Positions 53,771-62,551 of a stretch of DNA of 64,000 bases are shown one piece after another; the first letter of the stretch is position 1, and every line of letters starts with the position of its first letter. The position numbers and the translations under genes were made by a program. The notes beneath the pieces were generated by a model, which saw nothing but the letters and a program-made list of their open reading frames with translations, did no database searches and was not told the origin of the DNA. This DNA comes from an uncultured Paracoccaceae bacterium. GTDB lineage: Bacteria; Pseudomonadota; Alphaproteobacteria; Rhodobacterales; Rhodobacteraceae. Where the stretch lies: positions 289,034-353,033 of the forward strand of contig CAKSTR010000003.1 of assembly GCA_934500835.1 (NCBI GenBank), in the 5' to 3' direction.

Positions 53771-54718
53771 ATGCTGACCTATACCGCGCGCAGGCTCGGG
53801 CTGGGGGTTGCCATCATCCTTGTGGCGATGGCGATCCTTTTCTCGATGATCTACCTGATCCCGGGTGATCCCGCCTCGGTGGCCCTTGGCCCCAAGGCGA
53901 CGCCCGAGATGATTGCGCATCTGCGCGAACGCATGGGGCTGGATCAGCCGGTCTGGCGGCAGTTCGTCAATTTCGTCGGCTCTACCCTGAGCGGCGATCT
54001 GGGCGAAGAGGCGCTGTCGGGCCGGCCCGTCCTGACCGTTGTGATGGAGCAACTGCCCTTCACTCTGGCCCTGGTGGCCTGCGGCATCCTGTGGTCGGTG
54101 GCGCTGGGTGTGCCGCTGGGCTGCATCGCCGCCGTCCGTCGCGGCGGCTTCGTCGACCGGGTGATCGGCGTCCTGTCGGTGGCCGTCATCGCGGTGCCGT
54201 CTTTCGTCATTGCGATCTATGCGCTGCTGATCTTTGCCGTGCGGCTGCAATGGCTGCCCGCCATCGGCGCCGGAGAGCCGGGCAGCATTGCCAGCCAGCT
54301 GAAGCACCTGATCCTGCCCTCGCTGGCGGTCGGACTGGGCTGGGTCGGCTATATCGCCCGGATGGTCCGCGCCTCGATGCTGGAAACGCTTGAGGCCGGG
54401 CATATCCGCACCGCCCGCGCCTTCGGCCTGCCAGAGCGCTGGATCGTCTACACCTACGCCCTGCGCATCGCCATCCTGCCCACTGTCACCCTGCTGGGCG
54501 TGGGGATCGGGCATATGCTGTCCTCTTCGGTCTTTGCCGAAATCGTCTTTGCCCGCCCCGGCATCGGCAAGCTGGTCTACGAGGCGATCTCGACCCGCAA
54601 CTACCCCGTCGTCACCGGGGCGGTCCTTGTGACCACCACCTTCTTCGTCCTTGTCAACGTTCTGGCCGATCTGATCATCGGCCTTCTGGATCCCCGTGTC
54701 AGAGCAAGCTTCACCTGA
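53771..54718 (+). CDS. ABC transporter permease, DppB type
   Basis: A 315-residue permease: LGVAIILVAMAILFSMIYLIPGDPASVALGPKATPEMIAHLRERMGLDQP, VACGILWSVALGVPLGCIAAVRRGG, EAA loop TARAFGLPERWIVYTYALRIAILPTVTLLG and SVFAEIVFARPGIGKLVYEAI. GGAG lies 5 nt before ATG 53771. Overlaps the DppC-type start by 23 nt. Confidence 0.93.
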   Translation: MLTYTARRLGLGVAIILVAMAILFSMIYLIPGDPASVALGPKATPEMIAHLRERMGLDQPVWRQFVNFVGSTLSGDLGEEALSGRPVLTVVMEQLPFTLALVACGILWSVALGVPLGCIAAVRRGGFVDRVIGVLSVAVIAVPSFVIAIYALLIFAVRLQWLPAIGAGEPGSIASQLKHLILPSLAVGLGWVGYIARMVRASMLETLEAGHIRTARAFGLPERWIVYTYALRIAILPTVTLLGVGIGHMLSSSVFAEIVFARPGIGKLVYEAISTRNYPVVTGAVLVTTTFFVLVNVLADLIIGLLDPRVRASFT

Positions 54719-55583
54719 ATCGGCCCGCCCAAGGCGTGGCCAATGGCCCGGCGCACAATCGCTGCGCCGCATCCTGCGCGAGCCGATGGGCGTATTCGGT
54801 CTGGCGCTGGTGCTGCTGATCCTGTTCGCGGCGATCTTTGCCGCTGTGCTGGCCACGCATGACCCGACCAAGATCATGCCGCAGGACCGTTTCCAGGGCC
54901 CGAGCCTGACGCATCTTCTGGGCACCGACCATCTTGGCCGGGATCTCTTGTCGCGCGTGCTTTACGGCGGGCGGATCGCGCTGATGGTGGCGCTTGGGTC
55001 CACGCTGATCTCGTTGGTGCTTGGCATCATCCTTGGCCTTGTGGCGGGCTATGGTCCGCGGTGGCTGGACGGGCTGTTGCTGCTGGTCTTCGACGCGCTG
55101 AAAAGCTTCCCCGTCATCATGCTGGCACTGACCATCGTGACCCTGCTTGGCCCGTCGCTGGTGTCGGTGGTGATGGTGGTCGTCATGGTCTCGGTCCCCG
55201 GCTATGCCCGGATCATCCGCACCCAGACCCTTGCGATGAAAACGGCCGAGCATGTGACGGCGGCGAAATCCATGGGGGCCAGCACCGCGCGCATCCTGCG
55301 GGTGCATATCCTGCCCAATATCATTGGGCCGATCCTGATCCTTGCCTCGATGGACGTGCCGGTCGTGGTCGGGATCGAGGCCGGGCTTTCCTTCCTTGGC
55401 CTTGGCGTGCGCCCGCCGACGCCGTCGTGGGGCACCATCCTGAACGACGGTTTCGCCAATATCCGCGACTCTTCATGGATCGTCATCGCGGGCGGTGCGC
55501 CGATCATCCTGACCACGCTTGGCTTCACCTTCCTGGGCGAGACCTTGCGCGATGTCTTCGACCCCCGGCTGAAGGGGCGCTGA
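54696..55583 (+). CDS. ABC transporter permease, DppC type
   Basis: A 295-residue permease: RRILREPMGVFGLALVLLILFAAIFAAVLATHDPTKIMPQDRFQGPSLTHLLGTDHLGRDLLSRVLYGG, EAA loop EHVTAAKSMGASTARILRVHILPNIIGPI and GIEAGLSFLGLGVRPPTPSWGTIL. The start is a GTG at 54696 inside the DppB-type gene; no better ATG exists before the conserved N-terminal helix. Confidence 0.91.
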   Translation: MSEQASPESARPRRGQWPGAQSLRRILREPMGVFGLALVLLILFAAIFAAVLATHDPTKIMPQDRFQGPSLTHLLGTDHLGRDLLSRVLYGGRIALMVALGSTLISLVLGIILGLVAGYGPRWLDGLLLLVFDALKSFPVIMLALTIVTLLGPSLVSVVMVVVMVSVPGYARIIRTQTLAMKTAEHVTAAKSMGASTARILRVHILPNIIGPILILASMDVPVVVGIEAGLSFLGLGVRPPTPSWGTILNDGFANIRDSSWIVIAGGAPIILTTLGFTFLGETLRDVFDPRLKGR

Positions 55584-55584
55584 G

Positions 55585-56565
55585 ATGGACGAGATACCTA
55601 CACTGCAGATCGACGGACTTTCCGTCAGCTTCGCAACCGAAGCCGGCAGCTTGCAGGCACTTAAGGACGTATCCTTCACCGTCCCGCAGGGCCGGATCAC
55701 CGGCATCGTCGGTGAATCCGGCTGCGGCAAGTCCACGCTGATCAACTCCATCCTTGGGCTTCTGGCCGACAACGGGTCAGTCACGGCTGGCGTGATCCGG
55801 CTGGAGGGCAAGGAGGATCTGACCCGGCTTGGCGCCAGAGAGATGCGGGCGCTGCGCGGGCAGCGCATCTCGACCGTGTTCCAGGACCCGATGGGGGCGC
55901 TGAACCCGGTGCTGTCGGTCGGTCGGCAGATGCGCGACATCCAGTATCGGTCAAACCTCAGCCGCAAGGAGAAGGACGCGCGGTCGGTTGCAATGCTGCG
56001 GCAGGTCCGCATCCCCGACCCGGAAAAGCGGCTGACGCAATACCCGCACGAATTTTCCGGCGGCATGAAGCAACGTGTGGCCATCGCCATGGCGCTGATG
56101 ATGCGCCCCGCGATGCTGATCGCGGATGAGCCGACGACCGCGCTGGACGCCACGCTGGAAGTGGCGACGATCGAACTGATGAAGGATCTTCAGCGCGAAA
56201 TCGGTTGCGCGGTGCTGTTCATCTCGCATCACCTTGGGGTGATTGCCGAACTTTGCGACGAAATGATCGTCATGTATGCCGGCGAGGTGGTCGAGCGCGG
56301 CTCCGTCCGGCAGATCTTCAAGGGCGCGCGGCACCCCTACACGCAGGCGCTGCTGGAATGCGATCCGGCCCGGCTGCATGAACGGGTGAAGCATCTGCCC
56401 ACCATTCCCGGCACTTTGCCCGATCTGAGGAACCGCCCCGCCGGCTGCATCTTCCGCGACCGCTGCCCCAGGGCGCGCCCGGAATGCGCCACGCCCCCGC
56501 CGGATGTGGAACTGGCACCCGGGCACGTTGCCCGCTGCTGGTTCGCCAGGGAGACCGGGGAATGA
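55585..56565 (+). CDS. ABC transporter ATP-binding protein, DppD type
   Basis: A 326-residue ATPase: Walker A GESGCGKST, VFQDPMGALNPVLSVGRQM, signature FSGGMKQRVAIAMAL, Walker B MLIADEPTTALD, switch SHHLGVI. The C-terminal CIFRDRCPRARPEC is the oligopeptide-type Cys motif that in relatives binds a 4Fe-4S cluster. One base after the DppC-type stop. Confidence 0.93.
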   Translation: MDEIPTLQIDGLSVSFATEAGSLQALKDVSFTVPQGRITGIVGESGCGKSTLINSILGLLADNGSVTAGVIRLEGKEDLTRLGAREMRALRGQRISTVFQDPMGALNPVLSVGRQMRDIQYRSNLSRKEKDARSVAMLRQVRIPDPEKRLTQYPHEFSGGMKQRVAIAMALMMRPAMLIADEPTTALDATLEVATIELMKDLQREIGCAVLFISHHLGVIAELCDEMIVMYAGEVVERGSVRQIFKGARHPYTQALLECDPARLHERVKHLPTIPGTLPDLRNRPAGCIFRDRCPRARPECATPPPDVELAPGHVARCWFARETGE

Positions 56566-57557
56566 GCGCGCTTCTTTCCGTCTCGGGCCTGCGGGTCGAG
56601 TTTCCCGTGGGCGGTGTCATGGCCCGGCTGCGCGGTGCGGCAACCCGGATCGAAGGCGTGGCCGGCGTCAGTTTCGACATCGGCCGGGGCGAGACCTTTG
56701 CGCTGGTGGGCGAATCCGGGTCCGGCAAGACCACGCTGGCGCGCACGCTGAACGGGCTGCAAAGGGTGGCGTCCGGCTCGATCCGTTTCGACGGGCAGGA
56801 GATTTCAACCCTTGGCCGTGCCGCGATGAAGGATGTGCGCCGCCGGATGCCGATGATGTTCCAGGATCCGGTCGGGTCGCTGTCGCCGCGCCTCGACATC
56901 CGCGCGCTGCTGGCCGAGCCCTTCCGCATCCACGGCATGTCGAACCGCGATCTGGATGCCGAGGTGCGCCGGCTTCTGGCGCTGGTCGGCCTGCCTGCCG
57001 ATTTCGCCAGCCGCTATCCGCATCAGCTGTCAGGCGGGCAGGCGCGGCGGGTGGGTGTCGCCCGCGCCATCGCGCTGGACCCCGAACTGGTGATCGCGGA
57101 TGAGCCGACGGCCGGGCTTGACGTCTCGGTTCAGGGCGAGGTGCTGAACCTGATGAACGATCTGCGCGACCGGCTGGGCCTGTCGATGCTGATCATCACC
57201 CACAACCTGCATGTGGTGCGCCAGATCGCCGACCGGACGGCGGTGATGTATCTGGGCCGCTTTGTCGAACATGGCCCGACCGAGGACATCTTCACCCGGC
57301 CGCACCACCCCTATACCGCGGCCCTTCTCTCGGCCAACCCCGAGCCTGACCCGGACCGGGTGCATGACCGCATCAAGCTGCCGCCCGAGGTGCCTTCGGT
57401 GCTTGCCCGCCCGAAGGGCTGCGAATTCCATACCCGCTGCCCCTTCGCGCAACCCGATTGCGCGGTGCTTCCCCCCGAACCCCGGCAGATCGGCAGCGAC
57501 GTGCTGACCTGCCACCATCCGTTGAATGTCCCGGCACCGGCCGGAATGGAGACCTGA
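56562..57557 (+). CDS. ABC transporter ATP-binding protein, DppF type
   Basis: A 331-residue ATPase: Walker A GESGSGKTT, MFQDPVGSLSPRLDIRALL, signature LSGGQARRVGVARAI (QAR instead of QRQ), Walker B LVIADEPTAGLD, switch THNLHVV (Asn in place of the usual Asp). A C-terminal GCEFHTRCPFAQPDC motif follows. ATG 56562 gives a 4-nt overlap with the DppD-type stop; the longer frame is not conserved. Confidence 0.92.
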   Translation: MSALLSVSGLRVEFPVGGVMARLRGAATRIEGVAGVSFDIGRGETFALVGESGSGKTTLARTLNGLQRVASGSIRFDGQEISTLGRAAMKDVRRRMPMMFQDPVGSLSPRLDIRALLAEPFRIHGMSNRDLDAEVRRLLALVGLPADFASRYPHQLSGGQARRVGVARAIALDPELVIADEPTAGLDVSVQGEVLNLMNDLRDRLGLSMLIITHNLHVVRQIADRTAVMYLGRFVEHGPTEDIFTRPHHPYTAALLSANPEPDPDRVHDRIKLPPEVPSVLARPKGCEFHTRCPFAQPDCAVLPPEPRQIGSDVLTCHHPLNVPAPAGMET

Positions 57558-57559
57558 AA

Positions 57560-59590
57560 ATGAACGAGATCACCGTCATCACCGATTTCCCCCGCAAGGT
57601 GCGCGAGATCGAGAACACCTGGATCCCGATGCCGGACGGTACCCGTCTGGCGGCGCGCATCTGGCTTCCCGAGGATGCCGAGACCGATCCCGTTCCCGCC
57701 ATTCTGGAGTTCCTGCCCTATCGCAAGCGCGACGGAACGGTCGAGCGCGACGCCCTGACCCATCCCTATTTCGCCGGCCACGGCTATGCCGGGGTGCGGG
57801 TGGACATGCGCGGATCGGGCGACAGCGAGGGGCTGTGCGAAGGTGAATATCTGCAGCAGGAACAGGACGATGCCGTTGCCGTGATCGCCTGGCTTGCCGA
57901 ACAATCCTGGTGCTCGGGCAAGGTGGGCATGATCGGGATCAGCTGGGGCGGCTTCAACGGCTTGCAGGTGGCGGCACGACGCCCGCCGGCGTTGAAGGCG
58001 GTGATCACGCTTTGCTCCACCGATGACCGCTATGCCGATGACGTGCACTATCTGGGCGGTGCGCAGATGATCGACAACATGCATTGGGGCACCACCGCCT
58101 GGGCCATCGCCATGACCCCGCCGGACCCGGCACTGGTCGGCGAGGCCTGGCGCAGCATGTGGGAGGGCCGGCTGAACGGCAACGGCATCTGGATGGAGGA
58201 CTGGTTCACCCATCAGCGCCGCGACGACTTCTTCAAGCACGGCTCGGTCTGCGAGGATTATTCGCAGATCGAGGCCGCGGTCTATGCCGTGGGCGGCTGG
58301 GTCGATGGCTATACCAACACCGTCTTCCGCCTTCTGGACAAGCTGCCGGGGCCGAAGAAGGGGCTGATCGGCCCCTGGGCGCACAAGTATCCGCATTTCG
58401 CGCTGCCGGGGCCGCGCATCGGTTTCCTGCAGGAATCGCTGCGCTGGTGGGACCAGTATCTGAAGGGCATCGACACCGGCATCGCCGATGAGCCGCAGCT
58501 GCGTGCCTGGGTTACCGATCCGCTGCCGCCCGCCGCCGAATATGCCGAGATGCCGGGGCAATGGGTGGCCGAACCGGCATGGCCCACGCCCAATGTCTCG
58601 GAAACCTCGCTGGCGCTGGCGCCGGGACGGTTGTCCTTCGGCAAGGGCGAGGCCGCCGAGCTGACCATCTCCTCGCCGCAGACCCATGGCATGTCGGCCG
58701 GGATGTGGTGTCCCTATGGCGTGGTGCCGACGATGCCGCTGGACCAGCGCGGCGAGATGGGCGGGCAACTGGTCTTTGACAGCGCCCCGCTGGATCAGGA
58801 GATCGATCTTCTCGGCTTCCCCGAGCTTGAGGTGAAGCTGTCCGCCGACAAGCCGGTGGCAACGCTGGTGGCCACGCTGTCGCTGGTGCTGCCCGATGGG
58901 GCGGCGACCCGCATCAGCTATGGCGTGCTGAACCTGACGCATCGCCATGACCATCTGGACCTGTCGCCGATGCAGCCGGGTGTGGCCGAGACCATCCGCC
59001 TGAAGCTGCGCTGTCTTGGGCAGAAGGTGCCGAAAGGCGCCCGGCTGCGGCTGGGCATTGCGACGGGCTACTTCCCGATCGTCTTCCCCTCGCCCGAGAA
59101 GGTGACCTTCACCGTCTTCACCGGCGAAAGCCGCCTGATCCTGCCGCAAAGGGCACCCCAGGCCGGGGACTCCGCGCTTCCGGCCTTTCCCCGCGCCGAA
59201 AGCGCCACGCCGCTTGAGGTCGAGGTGGTTGTTCCCGGCGCACCTTTTGCCCGTTCGGTCACGGCAGATGCCGTCACCGGCATCACAACCTATGCCCAGG
59301 TTGCCGATGCCGGCACCTTCCGTCATCCGCATACCGGCATGATCCAGACCCAGAAATCGACCGAGACCTTCTCGGTCCATCCCGATGATCCGAACTCGGC
59401 CGTGGCGGTCTGCACCTGGGACAAGGTCTTTGCCCGCGATACCGGCTGGAAGGTGTCGATCGCGGTCAAGTGCACGGTGCGCGCCCTGCGCGATGTCTGG
59501 CGGATGGAAACCGAGATCACCGCAAGAGACGGCGATGAGGTGGTCAAGCAGGAAAGCCGCAGCCGCGACTTCCCGCGCGATCTGAACTGA
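57560..59590 (+). CDS. CocE/NonD family hydrolase (peptidase S15 type), copy 2
   Basis: A 676-residue paralog of the 46553 gene. WIPMPDGTRLAARIWLPEDAETDPVPAILEFLPYRKRD starts the S15 domain; the nucleophile is Ser128 in MIGISWGGFNG; GGWVDGYTN and GPWAHKYPHFALPGP supply acid and histidine. A C-terminal beta domain extends from about 340. No signal peptide. Two nt after the ATPase stop, so the hydrolase is encoded in the importer operon and probably acts on the imported compound in the cytoplasm. Confidence 0.91.
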   Translation: MNEITVITDFPRKVREIENTWIPMPDGTRLAARIWLPEDAETDPVPAILEFLPYRKRDGTVERDALTHPYFAGHGYAGVRVDMRGSGDSEGLCEGEYLQQEQDDAVAVIAWLAEQSWCSGKVGMIGISWGGFNGLQVAARRPPALKAVITLCSTDDRYADDVHYLGGAQMIDNMHWGTTAWAIAMTPPDPALVGEAWRSMWEGRLNGNGIWMEDWFTHQRRDDFFKHGSVCEDYSQIEAAVYAVGGWVDGYTNTVFRLLDKLPGPKKGLIGPWAHKYPHFALPGPRIGFLQESLRWWDQYLKGIDTGIADEPQLRAWVTDPLPPAAEYAEMPGQWVAEPAWPTPNVSETSLALAPGRLSFGKGEAAELTISSPQTHGMSAGMWCPYGVVPTMPLDQRGEMGGQLVFDSAPLDQEIDLLGFPELEVKLSADKPVATLVATLSLVLPDGAATRISYGVLNLTHRHDHLDLSPMQPGVAETIRLKLRCLGQKVPKGARLRLGIATGYFPIVFPSPEKVTFTVFTGESRLILPQRAPQAGDSALPAFPRAESATPLEVEVVVPGAPFARSVTADAVTGITTYAQVADAGTFRHPHTGMIQTQKSTETFSVHPDDPNSAVAVCTWDKVFARDTGWKVSIAVKCTVRALRDVWRMETEITARDGDEVVKQESRSRDFPRDLN

Positions 59591-59602
59591 AAGGTTGCAA
59601 GG

Positions 59603-60973
59603 ATGCCCCCCGAAAGCTGGCTTGACCAGGAACAGCCCCGCTATGTGCAGGAGTTGCTGGATCTGATCCGCATCCCTTCGGTCTCGGCCAAGCCCGAGAA
59701 CATTCCCGATGTCCTGCGCGCTGCCGAATGGGTGGCGGCGCGGGTGACGGCGGCGGGGATGGAGAACGCCCGCGTGATGCCGACTGCCGGGCATCCGGTC
59801 GTCTATGCCGACTGGCTGCATGCCGGGGCCGACAAGCCCACGGTGATGATCTACGGTCATTTCGATGTCCAGCCGGCCGAACCTTTCGATCTGTGGACCT
59901 CGGCCCCGTTCGAGCCGGAGATCCGCGACGGCTGCATCTGGGGGCGCGGTGCCTCGGACGACAAGGGCGGCATGATGACGCCGATCCTTGCGGTCGAGGC
60001 GCTGATGCGCACCAAGGGCAGGCTGCCGGTCAATGTGAAGTTCTTCTTCGAAGGCCAGGAAGAGATCGGCTCGCCCGACCTGCCGGAATTCGTGGCGGCG
60101 CAGGCGGATCTGCTGAAGGCCGACATGATCTTTTCCGCCGACGGGCTGCAATGGGCGCCCGACCAGCCGCAGATCGTGGACGGGCTGAAGGGCCTGGTCT
60201 CGCTTGAGGTGGTGGTGAACGGACCGCGGTCAGACCAGCATTCGGGCCTGCATGGCGGCGGCATCGCCAACCCCGCGCTGGCGCTGGCCCAGATCCTTGC
60301 CTCGATGCGGGCGGTGGACGGGCTGGTCACCATCGACGGATTTTACGACGATGTTCTGCCGCTGACCGACGAGGTGCGCGCCCAGATCGCCCGGATTCCC
60401 TATGACGAGGCTGATTATCTGACCGAGACCGGGGCGCCCGCGCTTTGGGGAGAGCCGGGCTATTCCACGCGCGAACGGCTGTGGGCGCGGCCGACGCTGG
60501 ATGTGAACGGGCTGACCTCGGGCTGGCAGGGGGCGGGGTCGAAGACCGTGCTTCCGGCCGAGGCGCGGGCCAAGATCACCTGCCGTCTGGTTGCACCGCA
60601 GGTTCCCGAACGGGTGTTCGACCTTATCGCCGCCCATGTCCAGCGCCACACCCCGCCCGGCGTTACCGCCCGGGTGGAGCGCAACCCCGGCCGGGCCGAT
60701 CCCTTCCTGATGCCCGCCGGCCACAATGCAGCCGGCGTCGCGCGCGAGGTTCTGGCCGAAGTTTATGGCCGCCAGCCCCTTCAGACCCGGCTTGGCGGCT
60801 CGATCCCGGTGCTGACGACGCTGCTGGATACCCTGGGCGTCTATGCCGTCATGTTCGGCTTCAGCCATGATGACGAGAACCTGCACGCGCCGGACGAATT
60901 CTTCCGTCTTGCGATCTATCGCAAGGGCCAGTCCGCCTATGTCCGCCTGCTGGAGAAGCTGGGAGGGGGCTGA
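59603..60973 (+). CDS. M20 family metallopeptidase (dipeptidase / carboxypeptidase-like)
   Basis: A 456-residue zinc peptidase: His86 and Asp88 in YGHFDVQP, bridging Asp119 in GRGASDDKGG, catalytic Glu153-Glu154 in EGQEEIGS, and a C-terminal HAPDEFF histidine. The lid domain (SDQHSGLHGGGIANPA) is typical of dimeric M20 dipeptidases. Last gene of the importer operon, 12 nt after the hydrolase. It would split a dipeptide or N-acyl amino acid produced by the CocE-type enzyme. Confidence 0.93.
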   Translation: MPPESWLDQEQPRYVQELLDLIRIPSVSAKPENIPDVLRAAEWVAARVTAAGMENARVMPTAGHPVVYADWLHAGADKPTVMIYGHFDVQPAEPFDLWTSAPFEPEIRDGCIWGRGASDDKGGMMTPILAVEALMRTKGRLPVNVKFFFEGQEEIGSPDLPEFVAAQADLLKADMIFSADGLQWAPDQPQIVDGLKGLVSLEVVVNGPRSDQHSGLHGGGIANPALALAQILASMRAVDGLVTIDGFYDDVLPLTDEVRAQIARIPYDEADYLTETGAPALWGEPGYSTRERLWARPTLDVNGLTSGWQGAGSKTVLPAEARAKITCRLVAPQVPERVFDLIAAHVQRHTPPGVTARVERNPGRADPFLMPAGHNAAGVAREVLAEVYGRQPLQTRLGGSIPVLTTLLDTLGVYAVMFGFSHDDENLHAPDEFFRLAIYRKGQSAYVRLLEKLGGG

Positions 60974-60984
60974 ACCGCCCCCTC
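60963..60984. terminator. Bidirectional hairpin between the M20 and mttB genes
   Basis: GAGGGGGC (60963-60970) pairs perfectly with GCCCCCTC (60977-60984), loop TGAACC. It overlaps both convergent stop codons, which are only 9 nt apart. No T run, so perhaps Rho-assisted. Confidence 0.65.
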
Positions 60985-62518
60985 AGTCCATCGCGGGCGC
61001 GCCGCCCTTCGCGGTACCCGCCTCGATCACCGGGATCAGACGCTCGATCCGGTCGCCCGCGCCTTCGGGCGGCTGGTAGTCGCGCAGGACCGCTTTCCAG
61101 ACATCGGTGGCCCGCATGTCCGATGTCCTGGCACCGCTTTCGGTCCAGGTGCCGAAATTGTTCAGATCGGCCACGATCGGGGCATAGAAGGCCTGCTGAT
61201 AGCGTTCCATCGTATGCTGGGTCTGGAAGAAATGCCCGCCCGGCTGCACCTCGGCGATGGCGTCATAGCCGATTTCGGCGGCCGATCCTGACGGCTTGGT
61301 GCAAAGCTCGGCGAACATCTGCAGGCTTTCGACGTCGTTGATGAACTTCTCGTAGCCGAAGGTCAGCCCGCCCTCCAGCCAGCCGGCGGTGTGGACGATC
61401 AGTGTGCCATGCGCCAGCGAGGCGCCCCAGAGCCCCATGGTCGTCTCCAGCGCCGCCTGCATGTCGGGCGTGTTGGAGGCCGCGCCCGAGGCCGTGCGCC
61501 ATGGCAGGCCGATGTGCCGCGCCAGCTGGCCGCCGCCGATCTGCATCTTCAGATGTTCGGGCGTGCCATAGGCCGGCGCGCCGCTTTTCATGTAGACGTT
61601 GGACGAGAACCCGCCATAGCTGACCGGCGCCCCCGCCTTGGCGATCTGGGTCAGGGTGATCCCGGCCAGCGCCTCGGCATGTTGCAGCGTCAGCGCGCCG
61701 GCCGGCGTGATCGGTGCCATCGCGCCGGCAAGGCAGAAGGGCGTTACGATGCACATCTGCCCGGCGCGGGCGAAGTCGATCAGCCCCTTGGCCATGGGAT
61801 TGTCCAGAAGGCGCGGCGAGTTCGTGTTGATCACCGTGCTGACCCAGACATCGCGGGCGAAGTCCTCGTCCGACAGCGCCAGCGCGGTCTGGATCATCTC
61901 GAACCCTTCGGCCACCTGTCCGGGGCCGCGCGAATACAGGAACAGCGGCTTGTCCGAATATTCAAGCTGCGCCCTGATCGTGGCGTAGTGGCGCAGATGC
62001 ACCGGCACGTCCTGCGGCTCGGTCTGCGGGCCAAGCATGTGGATCACGTCGTAATGCTGGCACAGCTTCAGCGTTTCGATGAAATCGGCCTGCGATCCGG
62101 GGCGGCGGCCGCGTTCGCGGTCATTCACGTTGGGGCAGCCCACGCCGGCCATGAAGATCATCGCGCCTTGCGCGTAATCCTGATCGCGCAGCGGCGAGGG
62201 GCCGCGCAGCCGCCATGCCTTTGGCGTGCTGGCAAGGGCTGCCGTCACGATGTCGCGGCCGATGAACACCATGTCATCGTCAACCCGCGCGCCGGCGGCC
62301 GCGAAAAGCTGGCGGGCCTCGGGCAGCAGCACCCGCATCCCCAACTCTTCCAGTACGCGCAGGGCGGTGTCGTGGATCGCTGCCACCTCATCGTCGGAGA
62401 ACATCGCCTGCGCCGGGAAGGGATGGCGCAACTGGCGGTAGTTCGGTGCCCGCACGACCTTGGGTGCCGCATCGCGGTTGCGGCGGCGGGTCCGGGTCGT
62501 CTCGTCCTGGATTTCCAT
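60983..62518 (-). CDS. mttB: MttB family corrinoid-dependent methyltransferase, non-pyrrolysine type
   Basis: A 511-residue homolog of trimethylamine methyltransferase. NYRQLRHPFPAQAMFSDDEVAAIHDTALRVLEELGMRVLLPEARQLF is the family N-terminus; GVGCPNVNDRERGRRPGSQADFIETLKLCQHYDVIHML, PFCLAGAMAPITPAGALTLQHAEALAGI and GGFSSNVYMKSGAPAYGTPEHLK belong to the barrel. There is no in-frame amber codon, so it belongs to the large group that demethylates quaternary amines (glycine betaine, proline betaine, carnitine in known cases) and passes methyl to a corrinoid protein, not encoded in this window. ATG with GGAGGG upstream. It is 33 bp after the neighbouring demethylase-like gene on the same strand. 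Confidence 0.92.
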   Translation of the reverse strand: MEIQDETTRTRRRNRDAAPKVVRAPNYRQLRHPFPAQAMFSDDEVAAIHDTALRVLEELGMRVLLPEARQLFAAAGARVDDDMVFIGRDIVTAALASTPKAWRLRGPSPLRDQDYAQGAMIFMAGVGCPNVNDRERGRRPGSQADFIETLKLCQHYDVIHMLGPQTEPQDVPVHLRHYATIRAQLEYSDKPLFLYSRGPGQVAEGFEMIQTALALSDEDFARDVWVSTVINTNSPRLLDNPMAKGLIDFARAGQMCIVTPFCLAGAMAPITPAGALTLQHAEALAGITLTQIAKAGAPVSYGGFSSNVYMKSGAPAYGTPEHLKMQIGGGQLARHIGLPWRTASGAASNTPDMQAALETTMGLWGASLAHGTLIVHTAGWLEGGLTFGYEKFINDVESLQMFAELCTKPSGSAAEIGYDAIAEVQPGGHFFQTQHTMERYQQAFYAPIVADLNNFGTWTESGARTSDMRATDVWKAVLRDYQPPEGAGDRIERLIPVIEAGTAKGGAPAMD

Positions 62519-62551
62519 GGTCAGGCCCTCCCTGGCCCAGTTGCAGCCGGA

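Noticed and set aside
52175..54925. A 916-codon minus-strand open frame
   Set aside because: Antisense to the family 5 binding protein and permease genes, which carry clear motifs. No conserved pattern in the antisense product.
57311..60151. A 946-codon open frame on the minus strand
   Set aside because: It is antisense to the DppF-type, CocE copy 2 and M20 genes. Its translation is rich in R, H, G and Q with no family motif, the usual shadow of GC-rich third positions.
60983..62518. Pyrrolysine-type trimethylamine methyltransferase
   Set aside because: The 511-codon frame has no internal amber codon and no pyrrolysine genes are near, so it is the non-pyrrolysine type.
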